From Sipunculus nudus (Eukaryota; Annelida; Sipuncula; Golfingiida; Sipunculidae), in NCBI GenBank assembly GCA_026874595.1, contig CM049322.1:45627340-45691339 (forward strand): a stretch of DNA of 64,000 nucleotides, given 5' to 3'. Shown here one piece after another: positions 52,801-63,839 of the stretch. Below the pieces are notes generated by a model that was not told where the DNA came from, did not search any database, and worked only from the letters and a program-made list of their open reading frames with translations. Each line of letters starts with the position of its first letter. The first letter of the stretch is position 1. The position numbers were made by a program, and so were the translations under genes.

Positions 52801-53174
52801 TTTCCATTGCACAATCTATATAGGATAACATGTAAATGTTGAAAAAAAAAACAATTAAAACAAATAAATAATAAAAACATATTGTAAAGATATCTATGTT
52901 TGAAGGGTCAATAGTGAATTAGAGGCGATATCTGGGTATATTGATCTGACCGAAGTATCCACTCATAAAAAAAAAGCCTGCCGGTAACGTCCTACATTTG
53001 TGTGTAATATATCATTAAGGTAGTGTAAAAATATGATTAAACTTTGCGTCATAGCAGTTTCAGACTTACCCTGGCAAAAGCAATGTCATCTTTGAACGGT
53101 TGGTCCTTAATCAAACACTGCCCAGCGCTGCGAACGGTAGTTACCACGGCAAGTATAAACAGCGCACGTATCAT
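40541..53174 (-). CDS. Two-domain secreted lipocalin-like gene, copy B (9 exons, 3' end not found)
   Basis: Assembled by eye from nine minus-strand exons with GT/AG borders and continuous phase; about 353 codons are visible. The product starts with a hydrophobic signal peptide ([11 protein letters not shown]...), so it should be secreted. Domain 1 opens with [10 protein letters not shown] and domain 2 with VMGRWYLRV, both the lipocalin G-x-W signature. Domain 2 also has [14 protein letters not shown], matching the lipocalin TDY motif. Cysteines recur at equivalent places in both halves (GKC/QEC, YFC/WYC, RVC/DVC, TLC/FLC). Lipocalins usually bind small hydrophobic ligands in a beta-barrel; the ligand here is unknown. 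Exon 6 lacks one base compared with copy A, which breaks the frame. The last visible exon ends in phase 1 at a GTGAGT donor, so a further exon is expected. Lipocalin assignment is fairly secure; the exact family is not. Confidence 0.7.
41066..41157 (-). CDS. Copy B exon 8: lipocalin domain 2
   Basis: 92 nt from a CCTTCAG acceptor to an AACG|GTATCG donor (a weak donor, but conserved in copy A). Phase 2 in, phase 1 out. It encodes [18 protein letters not shown] and is equivalent to exon 3, with the QEC cysteine matching GKC. Confidence 0.7.
41251..41330. repeat. (TA)n microsatellite, copy B intron 7
   Basis: Follows a CACACA stretch, about 95 bp upstream (in gene sense) of exon 8. Confidence 0.95.
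41405..41482 (+). repeat. tRNA-like SINE fragment or tRNA pseudogene
   Basis: TTAGCTCAGTGTTAGAGCA fits an A box (D-arm) and GGGTTCGATTTCC fits a B box (T-arm), about 33 bp apart. Acceptor-stem pairing is poor, so this is not a working tRNA. A TCTG-rich tail and (TA)n follow, as in a SINE. Confidence 0.5.
41487..41618. repeat. (TCTG)n-(TC)n-(TA)n compound microsatellite
   Basis: TCTG, TC and TA repeats in succession, directly after the tRNA-like fragment. Confidence 0.9.
42113..42240 (-). CDS. Copy B exon 7: lipocalin domain 2 GRWY exon
   Basis: 128 nt from a TTATCAG acceptor to a CGC|GTAAGT donor, phase 0 in and phase 2 out. It encodes [19 protein letters not shown] and then LLGMTADIE. It carries the second G-x-W motif and is equivalent to exon 2 of domain 1. 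Confidence 0.8.
42559..42599. repeat. (TA)n microsatellite, copy B intron 6
   Basis: About 20 TA units, 320 bp upstream (in gene sense) of exon 7. Confidence 0.95.
43366..43420 (-). CDS. Copy B exon 6: start of second half, 1-nt deletion
   Basis: 55 nt where copy A has 56. It encodes ADACNAKFI, then loses frame because a CCC run (copy A, ATCCCGTAC) is CC here. Past the break the other frame matches copy A again (YFNTYD). Borders are AAAG| and |GTAAGT. It is either a real frameshift or an assembly error. Confidence 0.65.
44879..44905 (-). CDS. Copy B exon 5: 27-nt inter-domain linker exon
   Basis: A 27-nt exon between a CTCAG acceptor and a GTAAGT donor, phase 1 on both sides, encoding CMEDKVPN between split codons. 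It is present at the same relative place and length in copies A and C, which is why so small an exon is believed. Confidence 0.7.
45279..45330. repeat. (GA)n microsatellite
   Basis: About 20 GA units in copy B intron 4; shorter and broken in copy C near 58100. Confidence 0.95.
45394..45536. mobile_element. Short MITE with TTGTGACAGTTTCGT ends (copy B intron 4)
   Basis: A 143-bp unit bounded by TTGTGACAGTTTCGT and its reverse complement, between exons 5 and 4 of copy B. It has a counterpart in copy C and none at the equivalent place in copy A, so it inserted after A split from B/C. No clear target-site duplication. Confidence 0.55.
45773..45994 (-). CDS. Copy B exon 4: lipocalin domain 1, C-terminal half
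   Basis: 222 nt from a TTTACAG acceptor to a GATA|GTACGT donor, phase 1 in and out. It starts [20 protein letters not shown] and ends near [10 protein letters not shown]. It is identical in length in copies A and C and fully open, with cysteines in YFC, RVC and TLC. Confidence 0.8.
46821..46846. repeat. (TA)n microsatellite, copy B intron 3
   Basis: About 13 units after CACACA, in the same place as in copies A and C. Confidence 0.9.
46994..47091 (-). CDS. Copy B exon 3: lipocalin domain 1
   Basis: 98 nt from an ATTCAG acceptor to a TTAG|GTTAGT donor, phase 2 in and phase 1 out. It encodes [17 protein letters not shown] followed by an acidic stretch. It is conserved in copies A and C and carries a conserved cysteine (GKC). 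Confidence 0.75.
47645..48010 (-). repeat. Dispersed repeat R1, copy 3 (inverted)
   Basis: Reverse complement of the 39340-39800 sequence, in intron 2 of copy B. Confidence 0.6.
48623..48838. repeat. 109-bp tandem duplication, copy B only
   Basis: TTAGGACAAACCAAAGTGG occurs at 48623 and 48732. The unit contains a GTTGTAATTTGAG...ATATTCGGGACCAG motif. Copy C has one unit near 61383. Confidence 0.8.
49606..49843. repeat. 119-bp tandem duplication, copy B only
   Basis: TTGGCAAGACACAAAGATG starts at 49606 and again at 49725, with nearly identical units. Copy C has a single unit near 62275. Confidence 0.85.
51339..51454 (-). CDS. Copy B exon 2: lipocalin domain 1 GRWY exon
   Basis: 116 nt. It follows an acceptor ending TTTAG, encodes [12 protein letters not shown] and then [16 protein letters not shown], and ends at CCT|GTGAGT in phase 2. 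GRWY is the lipocalin G-x-W motif at strand A. Homologues are at 11770-11885 and 63840-63955. Confidence 0.8.
51480..53060. other. Copy B intron 1, nothing recognised
   Basis: Very AT-rich; no credible exon or element. Confidence 0.4.
53070..53174 (-). CDS. Copy B exon 1: signal peptide and mature N-terminus
   Basis: Thirty-five codons from ATG to AGG, then a GTAAGT donor (phase 0). It begins [16 protein letters not shown], a typical signal peptide with likely cleavage just before GQC, and ends [11 protein letters not shown]. The ATG was chosen because it matches the start in copy A (MIRVLIVMITAVQS), although the frame stays open upstream. Confidence 0.75.
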
Positions 53175-53299
53175 ACTGGATACCTTTAAGCCTCCCAAGA
53201 ATATAAAGAAAAATATAGTCACTTCGTTCTTCATACGATTTGCCTCTCCTGTTTGGTAAAAGTGATGCCCCACATAGGTTCGCATTAACTCTACCAAAC

Positions 53300-56200
53300 A
53301 ATTAGACTAGATTGGCCGGACAGAAAAAGCCATTAGTACGATGGCCCCAAATAAAAGCATGTGTACCCATTGTGATTTCAACAGCTTGACTGAGTTAATA
53401 AATTGTGCATGCAATTCATTAAGTACGAGTTTTTTTTTTCTACAGCATTAGGAGCATTAAAATATAATACAGCATCAATGATGTCTTCAAACGGATGAAT
53501 ACAGCAAGCCACGACCCAGAGGCAATCAACCTGATTAAAGACAATTAATGAACGTGACCAAAATAAATGTTGAATGATTCAGCTGACCCGACCTTCTCTG
53601 TTTTGTGAGCCTATTTTCATCCAGTTAACCTGAAAAGCGGACAAGCTTGACAAGCGTAACAATGATAACTGTACCAAGCTGTAGTCAAATATGAAAAAAA
53701 TCAAGTGGCAAACAGACCATGTCCGTCACAAATCAAGCCGAAAAAGCTATATCACATACTTTGAAGATTTATATACAAGTGCGAACCACCAATAGAATAT
53801 TCATGTTAAGATTACACCTGTGCCAAGCTTTAGCTCAGCGTCGGGAGTTTTTTAATAAAAAGTATTTGTTCATCAACAAAAAAAAACAAGTAATTTTTTT
53901 TTTTTAAATTAGCGTTATTCTTGACCCGGAAACCGACTTGGATTTGGTGTGTAAAGAACGATCCCTGGGAACGGAACCTCGGAACTCGGACTTTGAATCT
54001 ATGGTATGGACACGGAGCTTACCCTGGAAGATGTGAAATTGACTGCGCCATTCCCCCGCCCCTCCCCCCCCCCCCGGCCCTTACCGGCATCCAAATTAGT
54101 TATATATCTGAGGATGTCATTTACATTTAGAGACAAGCTACAGCATGCAGGCACCGGAGAGACAAGCCTCTTTCTTTTATGTCCAAAATGATTAACATGG
54201 TATCTCCTGCCGTTTAAAATTAATTTGAAAAGCAGATATTCATTGAGGAATATTCTGCCTGGAGCATTTGCTTGCACAAGCGACCTAAGAAAAAAAAGCG
54301 AGTTCATCTCTCAAATACTTTTTATAATCTGCCATTAAAGCATTGTCCTATATTCTACAATTCAGAATGAATTAAACAACGTGAAATGTATGAAATGAAA
54401 ATTATACTTAGTAATTAATATTTCATCTCATAGCATTAAGCATTTTCATCCACAGACATTTTTTTCAGTTATATTTTTGCCCACTATTGTCACTATTAAT
54501 TACTAGTATATATTTTTCATAATAATCATTATTATTTGTTTATCACATAATTTATTAATTGCTTTAGGCTTCTCATTTTTCTAGTCCATAGTATGATAAT
54601 GCGGAAGTATCATATAATAAAAATATTCGTATTTCCTTTCGTTTCATATACTATGTATTCTCTTTTTTTTTAAGTTTATTTTTTATTTTTCACAGAGCCG
54701 ATGAATGTATACTTATCATTAGTAATAATCAGCAAATGAGAACTACGATACATTGTAATTTTATTTATATGTGCAATAATATAAGCTGTTTAATATTGCA
54801 ATATGAACAGACTCTCCGTCTTGATACGGGTGGTCACTGTCCAAGCGGAAGTGATCCTTCCTTACCAGTGGTCTCCTGACGAATAATTTTTTTGCACAGT
54901 GAATTTCGTTTGAATATTATATACGTATATCACAAATCTGCGTTATGTAATTTTTTTCTGATCTAATAAATTGTTTTGTGTTAAGAGTTCTTTGGATTAT
55001 GTACCACCTCCAGAAGCATAATTTCGTAAAACAGTCACCAGTCAGTTTGACCCATAAATGCATACATTCTGTTAAGGGGGAGAGACATTTAAGACAATGT
55101 TTTGCCCCGGCCAATAAACAAGGCACGTGTTTATTTAAAGTTCGGCGAATCGTCAAGAAAATACTGTATACTGGACAGAGGAAAGTGTAAATATAAAGAT
55201 TAAATTTTACGCACATGCACATAAACAGATAATAATACCTCGGAATACTAATATATTACTCATATTAAAAAAGTATAGAATATACTTCTAGAACCCGGAA
55301 ATGTATTAACCTATGACAATGTGATGCTCATTGGGATTATTATTGAACTAGCACAGGTACCTGGCGTTGCCCGTGGGAAATGTCAGCTCATTGAAACAAA
55401 ATCCAAGAAAAACAGAAACGGGATGTTATAATGTCCGTGTTTTTTCATTGGCTAATTGATGAATAATTTACAAGATGAATTAACTATGTGGTGAAGGGAG
55501 ACTGCATATTTCCTCGTTTGTAAAGGCGTACTCCGTCATATTTTGGTTAGGGTAGAAATGAGAAATAAAGAGCGAAATAAAAAGTCAGACTTTTACATTA
55601 TAGGTCTAGTGCACAGAGGTTAGTGAAATTTACCGACCTGGAGGATGACCGGCTTTTGGTACAGGTGAACGTAATGGCTTCACGTCGTCTGTTTTGGTGA
55701 CCTAATGTAATTAAGGCAGCACGCATTATGTTGCGTCTAAAGTGGAGATCTGCTGCCTATAAAGGAGAAGTGAAAAGAGCTTCTTCTTTTGAAAAGAAAA
55801 CATAAACAGTTATTGATACACCTGCGCTTTTTTTTATAAAATAACAAAAAATACATAGATAACTTATTTCATCGGCCGTTTCACTTTTCACATTTCCCGA
55901 TCACAATTATTCCTTTGGAAGTAATATTCTGTTTAACTTTTAAGTTTTTGGATGCATTTATTAAAATATTTGCAAGAATGAATGATGCACTGAAAACAGC
56001 GGGAATAGGTACAATATATACATATATGTTTGTGTAAACATATTTTTTTTCCTGTTAGAGCTGTGTTAACCACTCGCAGACAGCAGCTCTCTTTCTCTTT
56101 TGTAACTGTGACCTGCTGGAAATTTGGAATAATAATAAGTTAAGTCGGATCCCTACTAACGGGCATACAAAATTCCGTTACGGTCCCCGCATTGTACATT

Positions 56201-56456
56201 TTGGCCGATCATCATGCATGTCCGTTTTGCTTCCTTTGTTATCGGGATATATTATTTGTCAACTTTAGGTTGAGGGAAATACCTCAGAAAATATTGATCT
56301 GCGGATTAGGTGCTGCTACATGTAGTGGATCATTATTTTGTTCACAAAGTCTGTTAAACTCTAATTTGTTTCATTTTGTACCCTGTCTGTGATCTAAGAA
56401 AAGGTGACTTGGTGCACCCACCTGTGGATGAGACGCTTGCAGACACATTGATAAAT
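53300..56456. other. Between copy B and copy C, no gene recognised
   Basis: No match to lipocalin exons 6-9 seen. A C-rich run lies at 54057-54080. GGTACCTGGCGTTGCCCGTG at about 55357 resembles a motif of dispersed repeats. Any promoter of copy B would lie at the left end. Confidence 0.4.
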
Positions 56457-57715
56457 AATGTCCATAAATGTTCCGCGTTTCTTATATCCGGCACTAGTTG
56501 TGTATGTTTGTGACTAAAGCATTTAATAATTGTTATTTTGCTCTTATAAGATAATGTGTTTTTGTTTTAATTACAACACATTCCAATTTTGCGTATTTAT
56601 TAACCAGGAACCGCATCACAAAGTATCAATAATCTTTATTTGATGGTGAACAACACTCCTTCCTTGTATAAATTATACTGTAAAGGTTTCGGTTAAATAA
56701 TATGCCTATTGTCAACAGGCTGTATATTTTGCCATTTTTGTGAGGTTAGTTGGAGTGGTACATATCAGCTCATAAATGAAATATCAAGTGTGCCCTCTAG
56801 ACATATTTAGTTTCCAAACTAAACATCGGATGGCTTGACAACTATTTACGTATGTTTATTTTGTGAGAAAGCAAGCCATCATGCATGTCCATGCAGCCTC
56901 TTAAAATGTACATTACACAGAAGATCATAACTACAGAAACAAATGATTTTTGTATCGCGATTCTGTGATGATTTTTAATAAATACACCGTGTTGGACCTA
57001 ATTTGCACCAAAGAACCTTAACTTTATATGTGACTTCACATTTCTAATACTCCCTCCTGTTAAAGCTCCATATTAACCAGGTTTTTATCAAAATTCTTGA
57101 CTTGAGTTACTGACTATCTTTGTTATATCGTGCAAGGCCAAAGCCTTTCAGACAACGCCAATGTGAATAGATAATGAAGACTGTTTCAAAATATTGAAAT
57201 TTTGAAATGATATAGATGAAATAGCTATTCGATTTAACATTGTAGATGACACACCGATCCGAGCGTAAAGAGAACAAGGCGTCGCGCAAACGTGGCTTGG
57301 GGCCGCCAGCCCTGTGTCGCTAAATGAGATTCATTATAAACCAGCAGAGCAGCAACAGCCACGTCCATCTATTGACGAACGCTTGAACAGCCAGAACACC
57401 AGCATACAATCAGTTAATCCCAGTCTATAATCCTTACAACGAATGATATGGATGCGAATCATAATTTTCAGAATCAAGATCGTGTAAGATCGGTCATACA
57501 ACGATATATGGTAAATTCTGATCTAGTATCCGTAGTCGCCGAGAATATATGACTGATATGTACATTTACATGATATGTATGTTTCGATTGCTTGAAACTA
57601 GCTAAGAGCCAGGGACCATATCACCATTCAGCTCTGATTAAGCCAGGGCGATAGTTTGGTAAATAACGTGTTTTAGTATTGGAAGGAAGGAACTAGGGAA
57701 AGTGGTAAACTTACC

Positions 57716-57742
57716 GTTTGGTACCTTGTCCTCCATACAACC
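57716..57742 (-). CDS. Copy C exon 5: linker exon
   Basis: 27 nt encoding CMEDKVPN between a CTCAG acceptor and a GTAAGT donor, identical in sense to copy B. No downstream partner exon of copy C is visible. Confidence 0.65.
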
Positions 57743-58194
57743 TGAGTGATTAAAACAGTAAGACTTATATATGACGAAATATAATTTGATACCCCAGTGG
57801 ATAGCTTAAAGTTTTTCTTGTGAGCATAAAAGAAACTGACATGGTATATGATAATCCAGAAATCAAGTATCGGTGATCAGTAAATGTAAATTTACGTAAA
57901 TTTGCCTAACCTCATTATAATTAAAGTTTTTAAATATAATTTTAAGCATTAGAATTATACCCTAATTGTAATAAACCCTTATTAATATGACAAAAGGGGA
58001 TAAAGAGGACAATAAAGGAATGATGGAAATAATAATGTACGGTGAAGCACACTTGACGACAGATAATCGGAGACAGAGAAGCACTTCAATGCAAGTGCAG
58101 AGAGAGAGAGACGGAGAGAGACAGAGAGAGAGGAGTAGGATACTAAATAACAGTTCAGACACACATCCACTATCAACTAACCTGTTGTGACAGT

Positions 58195-58327
58195 TTCGTC
58201 CGATTTCCTCAGACTGTGATGACTCATTACCGCTGGCCACTAGGTACCGCCATAGGTGCGAGTAGCGATTAATATAGATGCAGCAAGTCTATTTTACCCG
58301 CTGACGTTATCAGCGAAACTGTCACAA
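58195..58327. mobile_element. Short MITE, copy C counterpart
   Basis: A 133-bp counterpart of 45394-45536 with the same TTGTGACAGTTTCG ends, about 10 bp shorter inside. Carried along by the segmental duplication. Confidence 0.55.
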
Positions 58328-58564
58328 TATGTGAGTTGATAGAGTATGTGTATCGAACTTTTAAATAGTATTCAAATAATTCAGTTGAGGGCATCTATTT
58401 GGAGAGAAGGAGAGAGAAAGACAGAGAGAGAGAGAGCGGAGATGAACATGAGGAGGTGAATATACATGCATCACCCAATTTACAATAATTTATCTTGGAT
58501 ATGCCACAAGTGGACATGGAGGACTGTATACAATATATATGTTGAAAAACAGAAAGACACGTAC

Positions 58565-58786
58565 TATCGTAGGACGCTGACTGGTAGACGTACTTGACGG
58601 AGGGCAAACACAGTGTATCTCTGACTGACGTAGCTGTGGCCAGCACCGTGTCTTCCATGGTCATTGCACGACTGACAATATCAACCTGAGGCCGCGAGCA
58701 AACCCCGTCCTTCATGTACGCCGACGGGCAAAAGTAGGCCACCCAGAAAGTGCTAAAACTGCCACCAGGAGAATACATAGTGCCAA
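58565..58786 (-). CDS. Copy C exon 4: lipocalin domain 1, C-terminal half
   Basis: 222 nt, open, starting [20 protein letters not shown] and ending [12 protein letters not shown]-like. By hand count it differs from copy B at roughly 6% of bases. Borders TTTACAG| and GATA|GTACGT are kept. Confidence 0.75.
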
Positions 58787-59524
58787 CTGTAAATATTAAT
58801 GTCAATTGAACATTTTCCAAGATGTTTGTAAACAGCGGGGTTACAGGAACCGCAACCCCTCCATCCCCATCCCGCAAATACCTGCAAATGAGCGATAATT
58901 GAAAGTGTGCTACGAATTTAGCTTATGGTCAAAATAAATTTCAGGTGCAATACCTGTCAGCTATGGTTATTGCTCTGCGATAAGAGAAATTTTGAAAAGA
59001 ATGATAGAAATTCCTCCCACACAAAATGATCTAAGTATAGTTATAAAATGATACTTTACTTCTGTTAACCTCCACTCCAGACGTTGGAGGTTTAGAATGA
59101 TTTCTTTAAAAATGCTTCAGATTTTGTTCAGGGTGCATGTTTTGTTGGTATTAGAGGATTAACCTTACATTTCATGTTTAACACTCTTATGCACTACATT
59201 GCCTTAATTATATCACATCTGAAGCTTTCCTAATGAACGAGATTGGTGGGTTCACAAAAAAGTGTTTTCAGGAAACGCTACGCCTTTTATGTTTCAGAGA
59301 AATTATAACGAGCGATCATCACATACTTTTTTTTTTCATATCAAATATACACTTAGGGAATTGTAGTGTGTATAATTTCTTTCTTCAAAATGCAGCAATA
59401 GGTACATATATATTCTCACTGTCATTTGACAAACCGACAGCCTTCCTATCTAGAAAAAAAGATTTACAAGTGGTGTGATATTATCGAGTCAGGAAACACA
59501 TACACACAGACTTAAACATATACA

Positions 59525-59546
59525 TATATATATATATATATATATA
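59525..59546. repeat. (TA)n microsatellite, copy C intron 3
   Basis: About 11 units; counterpart of 46821-46846. Confidence 0.9.
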
Positions 59547-59704
59547 CATGTATATGTTCACGGGTTGATTCATATGCATTCCGCTTTGCCAGACTGTGCT
59601 TTGACAGTAAATGTCACGTGACCTGATGCCTAGTATATTAAACGATGATTGGAATCTGAGAGGATTTGACAAGCGGTGATCAAGATTGTGTTTACGTCAC
59701 TAAC

Positions 59705-59803
59705 CTAATGATGAATCGCCATACAGGGACGCCTCTCTGGGGTTCATCTGGGTTTAGAGAAATCCGTCTCGTTCTGGTCTTCCTACATCTTCCGTTGAAC
59801 TCA
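59705..59803 (-). pseudogene. Copy C exon 3: 1-nt insertion
   Basis: 99 nt where A and B have 98. It encodes [20 protein letters not shown] and then shifts frame at an added base in a short C run (minus strand). Splice borders are preserved. Confidence 0.7.
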
Positions 59804-60409
59804 CTGAATATGAAAAACGCACACATACAATAAATACTTGCATAACAACAACCTTTATTCAGAGAATTTCTCAAAATGACGACCATTTTTCACAATCCCA
59901 ATCCTTTTCTGCTCTTTATATTACACCTTGCTTAAGCAACCACCTCCAAAATGCTACAATTTTATCAAGGTCCCGTTAGTGGTTATAATTTCGAGGTTCA
60001 CTGTAATACAGTACATCTTTATTGAATTTTATTTGCATTTCAAAGAGATGGAAACGTACAACGTATGACTGGTGACCCCAACCAAATCAAAACAGAACAA
60101 AATCAATATTTGAATATTTGTTTAGTATACAATGATAAAAATTGGAGGTTTTGATATTTCCTTAATTTACACAAGCCACTGAACACGACCGAGTCGACTT
60201 ACCCCATTCAGCCTCTCGCCTGGAGAGCCGGGTGTCCCTTCCGGATGAAATGCTGATACCGTTAGAGGAAGGGACATAACTGGTATGTGACCTTAGTATA
60301 TCATTCCATGAAAAATGTCACAGGAAAAATTATAAATATCAATCCCCTTCCCCCTTTAAATCACATGTGACGCCATACAAGACTGTTAAAACCCAAAAGT
60401 GGACATTCA

Positions 60410-60775
60410 AAGGTGCTCATTCACCTACCTTTTGAAAAAAGAATTATGTAATTTCTGGCTTCCTTTTTGTGTATATTGATACTTTAAGGGTAATTTTAGT
60501 TATGAAAACGTCTTATAACTCCTTCGTGAAGGATGTATGAACTTCTTTATCAACAACATGATTGTAAACACAGCAATGCTGACAAACGGGAAAAACATGT
60601 AACCTAAGGTCATTTGTTGTAAAAAGCCATTTGAAAAGCTCTGGCTTATCTGACTTGGCGCCAGGTGCCCTTGTTGCATTTGTTTTTGCTTGTCGGGCCC
60701 TACACATTATAAGCACATTGATATAAACACCTCAAGTAGCCTGTGTGCGGTGATATGCACGTTTCCTGGTCTTTT
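60410..60775 (-). repeat. Dispersed repeat R1, copy 4 (inverted)
   Basis: Counterpart of 47645-48010 in the segmental duplication. Confidence 0.6.
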
Positions 60776-60869
60776 TTTTTATTAAATCTTCATGGGATTA
60801 ATTTAGTTTATAAAAGTCAGATATAAGATAAAGTACAGTATGCAGTGTCAGCTATTTTGATCCATCAGG

Positions 60870-63775
60870 ATTGGCGTGCTTAACTGGAGTTTATTGGCAA
60901 ACGTGTCAAATTTGGGGTGCTAATTCCAAATACCAGGTGCTTTTTTTGAAGACACGTCTTGAATTTCAAAATGGCTGCCCCTTTAATATAATTTGCCGTA
61001 TATCTGGACTTCTGAGCACCGTAGAAGGATACAAATGGTAGAAACATCCATGTTTGCGATACCAGGAATTCCATTAAAACCATTCCCATCATTTTTAAAT
61101 AATGGACTAGATCGCCATATTGAATTTCAAAATGGCCGCCGTTTTTTTTTTTTATCAAACTTTTGCTTATATCAGTTCTTTTGAGCCCCGTAGAAGAATA
61201 CAAGTGGTAGCAACATCCGTGTTTCTGATGCCAATATGTAAGTCCAAGCAATTGCCAATTTTTTTACAAGTATGGCCTGGTCATCGCCATGTTGAATTTT
61301 AAAAAAGGCCACCACTTTTATCCGCATGTTTTTTATATTGGAACAAGGTATATACAATGGATCCTCACAATTACGAAAACAATTAGGACAAACCAAAGTG
61401 GTTGAAATTTGAGTGTGGTTGTATTTATAAAATTCTTAGATACCTGGATCATATATTCGGGACCAAAAAAGATGGACGTCATTGTGGTAGGGGTCGCAGT
61501 TGTGCGGTTGCTGATAGGTAGGGTCCACCTGGACAAGATTTTAAACAGGTAGTAACATACGTGCTACAAATCGGGTTAGGCTGCAATATTGAATTTTAAA
61601 ATGGCCGCTATTTTAGCACATGTTTGTTTAAATCATAGACCTAGGAAAAGAAGCTAGAATAAATACATTGTGAATATCAATGTGTTGATACTAGGGGTTT
61701 CATAAAACCCTATCTGTGATTGTTTTTTTTTTTTTTTTTGTTTTTTTTTAGTTTAGCATCAGATCAGCAACTGTCTGTTGTGCAGGTAGTTCAAGACATT
61801 TCTCAAGAGAAGTTTTACCATCTTATGTTTCCTCCAATCCATTGTCAATAAGATGACGAATTTTCGGTCCTAACTCCTTGTACCAACTGCAAGTTATTGA
61901 TAATATCATTAAGATGAGGAATGTTTGGTCCTGAATCCTAATACCGTTTGCCAGTTAGCCATTTTGGACATAAATGTCTCAAGTCCTATGCTTAACTTTC
62001 TCCATACGATCCCAAATGGATATCTCTGCTTTAGATACAAGTAATCCTTCTCCCCTATCACTACCTGGTTGCTGAAGTGAACTGTCCTCCTGTACCGACC
62101 TTGCATCTATATACTTTGCGACAACGTGAAGTGAACCAAAATAAACAATCAAACATTTAGCTCACCAACTCTTACTAGGTTGCCTTTCCATGTCGACGAC
62201 TGCAGCTAGAATGTCCTATCCTAAAAGTCAGGACAAAGAGTCATTACTGTTATGTTAAAAGGACTAGGAATTTGGCAGACAATGATGTATAGCCAGTGCT
62301 CGTTTGGTTGAAGGTCTCCCTAACAATGTGGCAATAACTTCACTTTGAATCCCTTGCTGTTATGATTGCATTATTTCGAATTATGAGTTGCCCTAGCGAC
62401 AATCCACCAATACCTCAATTATACATTATCAGCAATGTAGCCTGCTGAAACATCTTTGAAGCTTCCTTGCAGCATGAAATATTATAAAAAAAATACCCTG
62501 AAGTGCCATGCACTCCGCAGTAAACGAAAAACGAGGTATGCTTACTTGGCAGTTGTCTTTAAAGTAGAGCACAATTCCTTGTTACATCTGATAAAGACCT
62601 TAAGATTCTAAGCTTAACACAATGTCTCCTCTATGGAATTTTTTTCTTAATTGTTGACATTCATTTTCATACAGTTTATTTTATTTGCAAGTAAGGTGAG
62701 GAAATAAAAAAAATACTTATACATTGCATTAAATCACAAGTCAAAGTGATTTTGTAAAATAAGCATTTCGATTACAATTCACCATGCAAATGCTAGTCAC
62801 GCAGTAAACTAGATCCTCTTCGCCATGAATATGCTTGGGTTTTAGCATTGATTATAGATATGTATGTTTCTCTAAAGGACTCCCACTGAGAGATACCAGC
62901 AAAGACCAAAATATATAATCTGTAACATGACCAAAATTTTTGAATTTTTAATCAATACAGTCCATGATGTCTCAGGCATATGTAACTACCCTATATTAAT
63001 TGCTCTAGGTTGCTCACAAAAGTTTATTTTGAAATCCAATATGTTTTAGATAATAATTTGAAACAAATATGACCATGGCTTTAATGGATTCGCTGGTATC
63101 ACAATCATGGATGTTGCTACCAATTTAAAATCTTATCTGATATCGAAAACGTGGCCGCCTATTTGAAATTCAAATGGCGGCTGAAGACTTGGCTGATAAA
63201 AATGGCATCTGATTTTTTTTTTTAATCAGCACCCCAAAAGTGACAAAGTTAGACAATTAAAATTCATTTTTTGGCACGAAATCCAGTTGGAATATATAAC
63301 AGGCTGTACTACTCCCACTGAGAGATACCAGCAAAGACCAAAATATATAATCTGTAACATGACCAAAATTTTTGAATTTTTAATCAATACAGTCCATGAT
63401 GTCTCAGGCATATGTAACTACCCTATATTAATTGCTCTAGGTTGCTCACAAAAGTTTATTTTGAAATCCAATATGTTTTAGATAATAATTTGAAACAAAT
63501 ATGACCATGGCTTTAATGGATTCGCTGGTATCACAATCATGGATGTTGCTACCAATTTAAAATCTTATCTGATATCGAAAACGTGGCCGCCTATTTGAAA
63601 TTCAAATGGCGGCTGAAGACTTGGCTGATAAAAATGGCATCTGATTTTTTTTTTAATCAGCACCCCAAAAGTGACAAAGTTAGACAATTAAAATTCATTT
63701 TTTGGCACGAAATCCAGTTGGAATATATAACAGGCTGTACTAACAGTTGATTCGGCCCCTTTAAGAAGCCGGGGC
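60870..63775. mobile_element. Foldback-like element, copy C counterpart
   Basis: Equivalent to 48100-51250, but most of the right arm is deleted and the remaining end is duplicated in tandem (62879-63310 and 63311-63741, differing at a poly-T run). Confidence 0.5.
62879..63741. repeat. Tandem duplication of about 432 bp
   Basis: ACTCCCACTGAGAGATACC begins both units (62879 and 63311). The units look almost identical apart from one T in a poly-T run, so the duplication is recent. Copy B has one unit only. Confidence 0.85.
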
Positions 63776-63839
63776 ACAGTGCAGTTGGGTGACAAAAGTT
63801 TGCAGACCCCACCGTCAAGTATAATATGGATGTACTCAC

